This document shows, piece after piece, positions 1 through 7,195 of a stretch of DNA of 64,000 bases (the stretch's first letter is position 1; every line of letters starts with the position of its first letter). The DNA is from Bacteroidota bacterium (GTDB lineage: Bacteria > Bacteroidota > Bacteroidia > Bacteroidales > Porphyromonadaceae): the NCBI GenBank assembly GCA_023389855.1, contig JAEWDZ010000004.1:496001-560000 (forward strand), read 5' to 3'. Both the position numbers and the translations under genes were made by a program. The notes below the pieces were generated by a model, which was not told the origin of the DNA, searched no databases, and worked only from the letters and a program-made list of their open reading frames with translations.

Positions 1-468
1 AGAATTAATGATGACCGCATCGTAAAGTTTCTCCCATTCGGGATTATATGCATTGTAGGGAGATACATAGAAATGAATAGGATAGCCATTCTTTTTCAGG
101 AGAGCCAACTTATCCAGATCATACTCACCCCAAATCTGCCAATAATCTAAGTCGCGCTTTGCGGCTTCGACCTGATTCTTTAGTGTAGCCTCCCAAGATA
201 GGAGTTCCTCTATTGCATGCTGTTGTTCTTCCCCTGCCTGCAATGAATCAGGGACGGATTCTATTATTTTGGGGGCATCTTTGTCTCGACGCCCTTTGAG
301 TAAACGATAAAGATTGGTAATCTCTTTTTTCTTTTCGAGCAGAGATTGCAACTCTTCTATCTTCCTTGTATCTTTAGATTCCTTAATATGGACAACACCG
401 AGCTTACGGAGCCTTTTTAGGAAGTCATGATACTCCCTATGGTAGACCATAAAAAGGTATTTATTCAT
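1..468 (-). CDS. V/A-type ATP synthase subunit I, N-terminal part (runs off window)
   Basis: This is the membrane stator (a-type) subunit of a V/A-type rotary ATPase, which would hold the ion path and connect peripheral stalks to the membrane sector. Only the first 156 codons lie in the window; the frame is open to base 1. The N-terminus (MNKYLFMVYHREYHDFLKRL, then LRKLGVVHI) matches the usual start of subunit I, followed by a charged stretch likely to form coiled coil (ELQSLLEKKKEITNLYRLLK). The start ATG at 468 lies 8 nt after the stop of the subunit D gene, so it belongs to the same operon. The membrane half and the proteolipid subunit K gene are expected beyond the left edge. Assignment rests on N-terminal pattern plus operon position. 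Confidence 0.85.
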   Translation of the reverse strand, partial: MNKYLFMVYHREYHDFLKRLRKLGVVHIKESKDTRKIEELQSLLEKKKEITNLYRLLKGRRDKDAPKIIESVPDSLQAGEEQQHAIEELLSWEATLKNQVEAAKRDLDYWQIWGEYDLDKLALLKKNGYPIHFYVSPYNAYNPEWEKLYDAVIINS

Positions 469-476
469 TTTTACTA

Positions 477-1097
477 TCATAGGCAATCCAACTCTTTATT
501 TTTTTGCTCACGCAACTCGATATTGGCACGCATGATCTTTTGCGATGATTTAGAAAGACTCTCTTCATCTTCAATGTATCGCTTTATCTTACGGATAGCA
601 TCGCGGTATCCAGGTATTTGGACCTTTTCGAAGAGGTTTACTTTCTGCGTCGTCTTGCGTCTTGCGTGCTCGAGAAATTCTAATTTAAGACCTAAAAACT
701 CAGCCTCAATACCGGTGGTAGCAAGTACTTTGAGCAAGTCTAATCCTTCGGAGAACCATGAAGGTGAATTGAAAAGACTGAATGGTTTGACACTGAAATC
801 AATCCCATCGAGCACAGGAACGAGTACCCCAGCGATTTTTTTTGTCGATAGATGTACATCCTTTACACTAATAAGCGACGTATCAAATTCGTTCCATAAG
901 CCTACCATATAATGCAGACTTTTTATTCCTTCCTCCAGTTTTTCCTCCAAGGCTTCTACTTCTCGTTTCGTTTTCTTCACCTCCAAGCGCAAAGCACTCT
1001 CCTTGCTTTTGATCGTAGGCAAGGTACGCTCACGCATCTTCAGCTGTTTCTCCTGCTGTTGAAGGGAAGTTTTGTTATACTGAAACTTAATAGCCAT
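477..1097 (-). CDS. V/A-type ATP synthase subunit D
   Basis: Subunit D is the central rotor stalk that turns inside the A3B3 head. The 206-residue product has the family pattern: a Lys-rich N-terminal helix (FQYNKTSLQQQEKQLKMRER), a long coiled coil (residues about 10-60), a central region and a C-terminal helix rich in RR, K and E that returns along the first helix. The length is normal for bacterial subunit D. The gene lies 22 nt after the subunit B gene and 8 nt before the subunit I gene, giving the order A-B-D-I seen in Bacteroidota and Chlamydiae. No F subunit gene is found between or near these genes. Confidence 0.93.
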   Translation of the reverse strand: MAIKFQYNKTSLQQQEKQLKMRERTLPTIKSKESALRLEVKKTKREVEALEEKLEEGIKSLHYMVGLWNEFDTSLISVKDVHLSTKKIAGVLVPVLDGIDFSVKPFSLFNSPSWFSEGLDLLKVLATTGIEAEFLGLKLEFLEHARRKTTQKVNLFEKVQIPGYRDAIRKIKRYIEDEESLSKSSQKIMRANIELREQKNKELDCL

Positions 1098-1119
1098 TGA
1101 AGTAGTATCTCCTTAATTA

Positions 1120-2460
1120 TTAATTTTGAGGGGCCTTGTCGCCTTTCCAGAATTTCTCTACTAAAGATTGCTTGATATTTACTTCTGTAGGCGTAAAGTG
1201 CTTAGCAAAAAGTTCCCAAGCGATATCGAGCATATTATCGATTTCTACATTTACGTCGATAGCCAATAGCTTACGAGAATAGTCTTCAGCAAAATCCAAA
1301 GAACGACGGTCGTAATCGGTAAGATCGAAACCATTCTCCAATTTGGTTTGTGCGTTGGCCGCATCTGAGTACAAACGTACAGCAGCATTCATCACTTGAG
1401 GATGATCTTCACGAGTCTTTTTACCGATAACAAGCTGTTTCAAACGGGACAACGAACGGAAGGGGTCTATAATAACTTTACCCACATTAGCATCACGACG
1501 CAAATAGAGCTGACCTTCCGTGATATACCCTGTATTATCGGGTACGGCATGGGTAATATCACCACCAGAAAGGGTCGTCACAGCGATAATCGTAATGGAG
1601 CCTCCAGCAGGGAATTGAACCGCCTTTTCATAGATTTTTGCAAGGTCTGAATATAGCGACCCGGGCATGGAGTCCTTAGAGGGGATCTGATCCATACGGT
1701 TAGACACAATAGCCAATGCATCGGAGTAGTTGGTCATATCGGTCAAGAGCACGAGGACCTTTTCATTTTTTTCTACTGCGAAGTATTCAGCAGCAGTAAG
1801 CGCCATATCGGGGATCAAGAGACGCTCTACAGAAGGGTCTTCGGTCGTATTGATAAAGCTAATAATACGGTCTAGAGCTCCTGCGTTACTAAATGTATTC
1901 TTGAAGAAGAGATAGTCGTCGTTGGTCATACCCATCCCTCCCAAGATAATCTTGTCACTCTTTGCTCGCATGGCCACCATAGCCATAACTTCATTGAAAG
2001 GCTGGTCAGGATCTGCAAAGAAAGGAATCTTCTGACCTGTTACTAGTGTATTATTGAGGTCGATACCGGCAATTCCAGTAGCGATAAGTTCACTAGGTTG
2101 TTTGCGGCGAACAGGATTTACCGATGGTCCACCGATTGGGACCTCTTCGCCTTCAATTTTTGGACCGCCATCGATAGGGTCGCCATAGGCATTGAAGAAT
2201 CGTCCGGCTAGTTGCTCACTTACTTTTAGCGAAGGCGACTTGCCAAGGAATACCACTTCGGCATTGGTTGGTATGTCGCTTGTACCTTCGAATACCTGTA
2301 GCGTCACTTCGTCGCCTACAATTTTTACCACCTGGGCTAAGCGACCATTTATTGTTGCCAGTTCATCATTACCGACTCCCGTAGCTTTGAGCATACAGGT
2401 AGCTTTCGTGATATTGGATATTTTCGTATAAACCTTATTAAAAACGTTTGTATTAGTCAT
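1120..2460 (-). CDS. V/A-type ATP synthase subunit B (regulatory, non-catalytic)
   Basis: Subunit B alternates with catalytic subunit A in the hexameric head of the rotary ATPase. The 446-residue product has the beta-barrel N-terminus, the sequence LVTGQKIPFFADPDQPFNE where catalytic subunits carry a P-loop, and the LLTDMTNYSDALAIVSNRMD and GSITIIAVTTLSGGDITHA blocks of the family. The lack of a GxxGxGKT loop identifies it as the non-catalytic subunit. The start at 2460 lies 11 nt after the subunit A stop. Translation may be coupled within the operon. Confidence 0.96.
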   Translation of the reverse strand: MTNTNVFNKVYTKISNITKATCMLKATGVGNDELATINGRLAQVVKIVGDEVTLQVFEGTSDIPTNAEVVFLGKSPSLKVSEQLAGRFFNAYGDPIDGGPKIEGEEVPIGGPSVNPVRRKQPSELIATGIAGIDLNNTLVTGQKIPFFADPDQPFNEVMAMVAMRAKSDKIILGGMGMTNDDYLFFKNTFSNAGALDRIISFINTTEDPSVERLLIPDMALTAAEYFAVEKNEKVLVLLTDMTNYSDALAIVSNRMDQIPSKDSMPGSLYSDLAKIYEKAVQFPAGGSITIIAVTTLSGGDITHAVPDNTGYITEGQLYLRRDANVGKVIIDPFRSLSRLKQLVIGKKTREDHPQVMNAAVRLYSDAANAQTKLENGFDLTDYDRRSLDFAEDYSRKLLAIDVNVEIDNMLDIAWELFAKHFTPTEVNIKQSLVEKFWKGDKAPQN

Positions 2461-2471
2461 AGCCCAAGGGA

Positions 2472-4238
2472 TTATGCGGTTTGCGATTTATTTGAAACAC
2501 TATTTAGCAATTGCGTAGCACGCGCTTCGTAATCGTTGAACGTTTCGCTCTTAAATTCGGAGTAGTTCATCTGCTTCAAGTCATTGATTAACTCCTTGAA
2601 GAAAGCAGTCACTTTATTAAAGTCTTCGAATTCGAACTGTGTATTAAGCACCTTCCTCACGATATTCATCATGTAATGCTGACGCTCGAGCGGGGTATTG
2701 CAGTCTACAGCGTCAAAAGCATCTTGCTGCAGTATCACAAAGTCAATCAATTCACTCTTCCAATACGTCACATGATAATCAACGGGCACACCGTCATCAC
2801 CAAGGATATTGATCTGTTCAGCAATTTCCTTACCTTCGTGTAGGCGCATTTTCAGTTCCTTCACCATGGGCAACCACTCATCACTGATATGACCAGATAT
2901 ATATTGCTCAAATTCGGGATATTCAATATATTTAGAGTAACTATCTATGGGATTTACCGCTGGATAACGCTTGCTATCGGCACGCGCTTGCTCTAAAGCG
3001 TAAAAGCAACGAGCAACCTTTTTGGTATTCTCAGTAACAGGCTCTTTTAGGTTACCTCCAGCAGGAGATACGGTACCGATAAAAGTGACAGAGCCGGGCT
3101 TTCCGTTATTCAAGTATACATAGCCAGCACGTGAATAGAACGTAGCTACTATAGCGGAGAGGTCCATAGGGAAAGCGTCTGGCCCAGGCAACTCTTCCAA
3201 ACGGTTAGACATCTCGCGAAGAGCTTGAGCCCAACGTGAGGTCGAATCGGCCATAAGCAATACACGCAAGCCCATTGAGCGATAGTATTCTGCAATAGTC
3301 ATCGCGGTATATACAGAAGCTTCACGAGCTGCCACAGGCATGTTTGAGGTGTTGGCTATAATGATCGTACGCTCCATGAGTTTTCGACCGGTATGTGGGT
3401 CTTCGAGCTCTGGGAACTCAGCAAAAATCTCTACGACCTCATTCGCACGCTCGCCACAGGCAGCCATAATCACAATATCAGCCTCAGCCTGCTTAGATAT
3501 AGCATGCTGAAGTACGGTCTTACCCGTACCAAAAGGACCAGGAATGAAACCTGTACCACCTTCTACAATAGGGTTAAGCGTATCAATAGTACGTACACCC
3601 GTTTCAAGCAACTTGAAAGGTCTGGGCTTTTCGGCATAGCAGGGGACTGGTATCTTCACGGGCCACTTCTGTACCATGGTCACGCTTTTAGTTTCTCCTT
3701 TGCTATCTTTCAACACTGCTATTTCATCGTTGATGCGGTACTTGCCTTCGGGGACAATCTTTACAACTTCGTAGTTTCCTTCAAAGACAAATGGGACCAT
3801 TATCTTATGAGGCTGAAAATTTTCATCTACCTCTCCGAGCCAAGAAGCTGCCTGAACCTTATCACCTACTTTAGCAATAGGCTTGAACGCCCACTCTTTA
3901 TCCTCGTCGAGCGGTGCAGTATATTCGCCTCGACGCAGGAATACTCCTTCCATCTTATCGAGGTCGTTTTGAAGGCCATCATAATTTTTGGATAAAAGGC
4001 CAGGACCTAGCTGCACTTCAAGCATATGTCCAGTAAACTCAGCTTCGTCGCCGACTTTCATGCCACGCGTACTTTCAAATACTTGTACATACACGTTTTC
4101 TCCAACGATCTTAATTACCTCACTCATCAGTCGGGTACCACCGACCGTGATGTAGCATATTTCGGCTTGGGACACAGGGCCGTCTACGGCTATGGTCACC
4201 AGGTTTGATACTATGCCCTTTACAACTCCTTTAGTCAT
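2472..4238 (-). CDS. V/A-type ATP synthase catalytic subunit A
   Basis: Catalytic subunit A hydrolyses or makes ATP in the rotary head. The 588-residue product shows the P-loop GPFGTGKT at about residue 233-240, the following AACGERANEVVEIFAEFPEL block, the Walker B-like VLLMADSTSRWAQALREMS, and SPAGGNLKEPVTENT, all typical of V/A-type A subunits; the long non-homologous region before the P-loop is present. The frame is open upstream to 4292, but the ATG at 4238 (MTKGVVKGIVSNLVTIAVDG) fits the family N-terminus; the longer version would overlap the DUF2764 gene. Whether the enzyme moves Na+ or H+ depends on subunit K, which is outside the window. Confidence 0.97.
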   Translation of the reverse strand: MTKGVVKGIVSNLVTIAVDGPVSQAEICYITVGGTRLMSEVIKIVGENVYVQVFESTRGMKVGDEAEFTGHMLEVQLGPGLLSKNYDGLQNDLDKMEGVFLRRGEYTAPLDEDKEWAFKPIAKVGDKVQAASWLGEVDENFQPHKIMVPFVFEGNYEVVKIVPEGKYRINDEIAVLKDSKGETKSVTMVQKWPVKIPVPCYAEKPRPFKLLETGVRTIDTLNPIVEGGTGFIPGPFGTGKTVLQHAISKQAEADIVIMAACGERANEVVEIFAEFPELEDPHTGRKLMERTIIIANTSNMPVAAREASVYTAMTIAEYYRSMGLRVLLMADSTSRWAQALREMSNRLEELPGPDAFPMDLSAIVATFYSRAGYVYLNNGKPGSVTFIGTVSPAGGNLKEPVTENTKKVARCFYALEQARADSKRYPAVNPIDSYSKYIEYPEFEQYISGHISDEWLPMVKELKMRLHEGKEIAEQINILGDDGVPVDYHVTYWKSELIDFVILQQDAFDAVDCNTPLERQHYMMNIVRKVLNTQFEFEDFNKVTAFFKELINDLKQMNYSEFKSETFNDYEARATQLLNSVSNKSQTA

Positions 4239-4251
4239 GGGTGTATATATA

Positions 4252-5178
4252 CTATTTTTTTTGATTTCTTTTAAATTCTTCCAGCGATTCATTACTTTCT
4301 TTTTTCAGATTGGCAACAATCTTACGGAAAGTCTCTTCGCCAGTTTTTTCATTGAGATCGGTCCAACGCTCTACTATTCGCAATTGGAGATAATAACATA
4401 GAATAGCCTCTACATCAAAGGGATGATCAAAAACTCGATCCTCGAGCCAATTCCAGCGGAGCACATCGATCATTCGTTCACGACGAGTGATATCGTTTTC
4501 ATTGAGGATTGCCTGTAGCTGGGGTAAATAAGAAATATCCTCTTCGCTAAGACCAAAGTTGGCAGCAACGGAACTCTTCAATTTACGTTCGATATCACTA
4601 TCACCCACAACATAATCAGCAGGATTCCAATTCAACTGACGAGCTACAGCAGCCGCGAAAACATTTTTTATGTTAAGATTAAAACGAGCCCACTGCTCTA
4701 CAAACTTGTTCCCACAATTTAACGCATGGTTGTAGTAATACTCCGCAAGAACATCCTCGAGGTGAATGGGGTAAGAGGTGCGTTTCTCATCATCATCTAT
4801 GAGGGCATTTTCCTCTTCATCTTTCTCATCTTCGGTTTTCTCAACCATTTTATCGCGAAGAAAATCCACTAAATATGAAGGAAGATGATGCTTAGGTAGA
4901 GGTTGGCGCTCACGCATGGCATCGAGCACCGCCTTTACTTCTTCCAAGTCGATCAACTTAAAAGAAGGTAGGGAATCCTCAGACTGATCTTCATTTTCCA
5001 AGAAATGAACAAGTTCACGGTTTTCATCCTCAAAACGGATAAGATCTAGTAATCGGCGATCCTTATCTGTTAAAACATTTTGAAGTTCCTCAACAAAAGA
5101 GGCCGAAGAAAAAGGCAACTTGCGGTCTTCAACCCCTAAATTTGGGAGCCCTGAGACCGTAGCATAATATTTAGCCAT
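4252..5178 (-). CDS. DUF2764 family protein of the V-type ATPase operon
   Basis: The 308-residue product begins MAKYYATVSGLPNLGVED and matches my memory of the DUF2764 family, which occurs almost only in V/A-ATPase operons of Bacteroidota, Chlamydiae and Spirochaetes between the E and A genes. The position is the same here, 13 nt before subunit A and 15 nt after subunit E. The protein looks soluble and helical, rich in acidic residues, with no signal peptide. No gene for the ordinary subunit C (the socket on the proteolipid ring) is visible in the operon, so a C-like role is a reasonable inference, but nothing in the sequence proves it. Confidence 0.85.
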   Translation of the reverse strand: MAKYYATVSGLPNLGVEDRKLPFSSASFVEELQNVLTDKDRRLLDLIRFEDENRELVHFLENEDQSEDSLPSFKLIDLEEVKAVLDAMRERQPLPKHHLPSYLVDFLRDKMVEKTEDEKDEEENALIDDDEKRTSYPIHLEDVLAEYYYNHALNCGNKFVEQWARFNLNIKNVFAAAVARQLNWNPADYVVGDSDIERKLKSSVAANFGLSEEDISYLPQLQAILNENDITRRERMIDVLRWNWLEDRVFDHPFDVEAILCYYLQLRIVERWTDLNEKTGEETFRKIVANLKKESNESLEEFKRNQKK

Positions 5179-5193
5179 GAGAAAATGAATGAT

Positions 5194-5787
5194 TTAGCTG
5201 AAAAGCTGCTCTACAAGACGAGGACGAAGGAACGATTTGAAAAAGGCTTTAAGCTCTTCTTCACCGAAGTTTATTTTATAGCCTCCATCTTTGGGCATGA
5301 TGGCAAAATTTGCTTGTCGTCCTGCAACGTCTCGCACTTCGACACCCTTATCGAGCAGTTCCTTGGCATTTGCTTGGAAATAGCCAAGTAAGCCTTCTGC
5401 ATCTCCTGTTTCCACTACGAGTTGCTCTCCTGGTTGCCATTTTTCGATAATCTTAGCAACTATAGAGCGCAGGAAATCGGGATTTTTCATAGCATCATCT
5501 ACAGCCTTTAGAGAAAGTTTATCGGCAATAGAATCTGCGATTGCTGATTTAACGGATTGCAATGACTGCCCTACAGCGAGCCCAATTTCAGCCTCAGTAT
5601 TCTTTTTTTGCTCTTGAGCCGTTTTCTGAGCCTCGGAGAGAATCCGTTCGGCTTCAGCTTTCGCATGCTCGATGGTTTCCTGAGCTTTCTTCTGAGCTTC
5701 GGCTATAAGTTGATTTGCCTGCTCTTTACCCTTCTCAACACCTTCGTTGAGGATTTTGTCGGTTAATACCTTAATCTTGTCGTCCAT
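5194..5787 (-). CDS. V/A-type ATP synthase subunit E (peripheral stalk)
   Basis: Subunit E forms the peripheral stalk that holds the head still against the rotor. The 197-residue product has a long Ala/Glu/Lys-rich coiled coil at residues 15-75 (EQANQLIAEAQKKAQETIEH and on) and a globular C-terminal half with the pattern LLDKGVEVRDVAGRQANFAI, as expected. It is the first gene of the ATPase operon; a promoter at 5981-6011 would give a leader of about 190 nt. Subunit H/G, the usual stalk partner, is not seen in the visible part of the operon. Confidence 0.9.
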   Translation of the reverse strand: MDDKIKVLTDKILNEGVEKGKEQANQLIAEAQKKAQETIEHAKAEAERILSEAQKTAQEQKKNTEAEIGLAVGQSLQSVKSAIADSIADKLSLKAVDDAMKNPDFLRSIVAKIIEKWQPGEQLVVETGDAEGLLGYFQANAKELLDKGVEVRDVAGRQANFAIMPKDGGYKINFGEEELKAFFKSFLRPRLVEQLFS

Positions 5788-5980
5788 TTCTAGGAAAACT
5801 TGTATATGTTGTTACTTTTATTCGCAATTTTGACACTCGTAGATTCAAAACAAAAAGAGCTCCCATAGGCAAAAGGAGGTTGTCTACAAGAACCCATACA
5901 ACAATGCTCTATGACGATTTTGGACGGACGGCCCAAAGCCTTGTAAAGCACCATCTACAGGGGAGTGATCTAAGGCTCTG

Positions 5981-6011
5981 CAAAGATACAAACTTATCTT
6001 GAATTGAGCAA
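5981..6011 (-). promoter_or_regulatory. Bacteroidota-type promoter of the V-ATPase operon
   Basis: Reading the minus strand, TTG (6011-6009) is followed after 20 nt by TATCTTTG (5988-5981), a good fit to the Bacteroidota consensus TTG-N19-21-TAnnTTTG. The first gene (subunit E) starts at 5787, so the predicted leader is about 190 nt. The rest of the 5788-6114 gap shows no convincing reading frame. Confidence 0.6.
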
Positions 6012-6114
6012 CGATTTGCCGCAAAATATTGTGCGGGATACACATAAGTAGGTAGTCGCCATGTAAAAATAAGAGGCGATAAACTTATAAATAGGTACTC
6101 TTTCGTTATTTTTT

Positions 6115-7143
6115 CTATTTTTTCTCATTTATTTCAACCAATGGTATCCATTTTTCATATCCTTCCTCTTTCATTTTTTGCAAGGGAACAAATCGTAAAG
6201 ATGCACTATTAATGCAGTATCGAAGACCTCCCATCTCATTGGGGCCATCGTCGAATAGATGACCTAAATGGCAATTACTTTTTTTACTGCGCACCTCGGT
6301 ACGTATCATACCATGCGAGAGATCTTGCTTTTCAATAAGAAGATTCTCGTCGATCGGCTTTGAGAAGGCTGGCCAACCGCATCCACTGTGAAATTTATCG
6401 GTAGAGAGGAAAAGAGGCTCTCCCGAAACGACATCCACATATATTCCTGGTTCAAAATGGTTATAATATAGATTGTCAAACGGGGGCTCTGTGGCATCCT
6501 CTTGTGTTACGCTATACTGTAGGGGAGTCAATTTCTGGCGCAAAGAGTCTTGGTCAATATAACGAGCTGAGTGCGCCTTATTAATTGCAGCTCTGCCAAT
6601 ATGACAATAGCCTCCAGGGTGCTTGCGTAGATATTGCTGATGATACTCCTCAGCAGGATAGAAATTGACTAATGGCAAACACTCTACCACGATAGGCTTT
6701 GTATAACGTTGCTGCAGCTGCTGTAGTGCCTTCTTGGCGATTTTCTCATTCTGCGTATGCGTATAGTAGATGCCTGTACGGTACTGACGTCCAATATCAT
6801 TCCCTTGACGATTGAGCATAGTAGGATCAATGGCATCAAAATACAAGGAGAGAATAAAAGATAAAGGCACTTCGTTCGTATCAAAAACGATTTCTATCGT
6901 CTCAGCATAATCTGTGTCTACATCTTCATAGCGGGGATGCGGGCGATTTGCATTGGCATATCCGACTTGTGTAGCAAGTACCCCCTGTACACCTTCGAAG
7001 TAGGCCTGCATTCCCCAAAAGCAGCCTCCCGCCAAGTAAATGGTATCTTTTGCGATTGTTGAGTTATTACAATTAGGTTGGTTGGTATTCATAGCGTATG
7101 ATGGACAGATACAAATAAGCGATAAAAGGACAACAAGCCACAT
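6115..7143 (-). CDS. msrAB: Peptide-methionine sulfoxide reductase MsrA/MsrB fusion, exported
   Basis: This bifunctional enzyme reduces both S- and R-methionine sulfoxide in oxidised proteins. From the ATG at 7143 the 342-residue product has a hydrophobic signal (WLVVLLSLICICPSYA), then an MsrA domain with GGCFWGMQ (catalytic Cys41), YPAEEYHQQYL and HPGGYCHI, then an MsrB domain with SGCGWPAF, NCHLGHLFDDGP and RYCINSASLRF (catalytic Cys310). The zinc-binding CxxC pairs of many MsrB proteins are absent (VDVVSGEPLF stands there). The frame stays open to 7287; an ATG at 7224 would add a Lys-rich n-region but would overlap the end of gcvP and include the terminator hairpin at 7154-7184, so the true start is uncertain. 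It likely protects envelope proteins. Confidence 0.93.
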   Translation of the reverse strand: MWLVVLLSLICICPSYAMNTNQPNCNNSTIAKDTIYLAGGCFWGMQAYFEGVQGVLATQVGYANANRPHPRYEDVDTDYAETIEIVFDTNEVPLSFILSLYFDAIDPTMLNRQGNDIGRQYRTGIYYTHTQNEKIAKKALQQLQQRYTKPIVVECLPLVNFYPAEEYHQQYLRKHPGGYCHIGRAAINKAHSARYIDQDSLRQKLTPLQYSVTQEDATEPPFDNLYYNHFEPGIYVDVVSGEPLFLSTDKFHSGCGWPAFSKPIDENLLIEKQDLSHGMIRTEVRSKKSNCHLGHLFDDGPNEMGGLRYCINSASLRFVPLQKMKEEGYEKWIPLVEINEKK

Positions 7144-7148
7144 GGGAT

Positions 7149-7184
7149 AAAAAGCAAAACCACAGCATAACGCCGTGGTTTTGC
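7149..7184 (-). terminator. Terminator after gcvP
   Basis: A perfect 10-bp stem (GCAAAACCAC at 7154-7163 with GTGGTTTTGC at 7175-7184) is followed on the minus strand by a short T run ending a few bases before the ATG of msrAB at 7143. It should end the rsmG-MBL-gcvP transcript. It leaves almost no room for an msrAB promoter if that gene starts at 7143. Confidence 0.75.
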
Positions 7185-7195
7185 CCTTAATTAAT

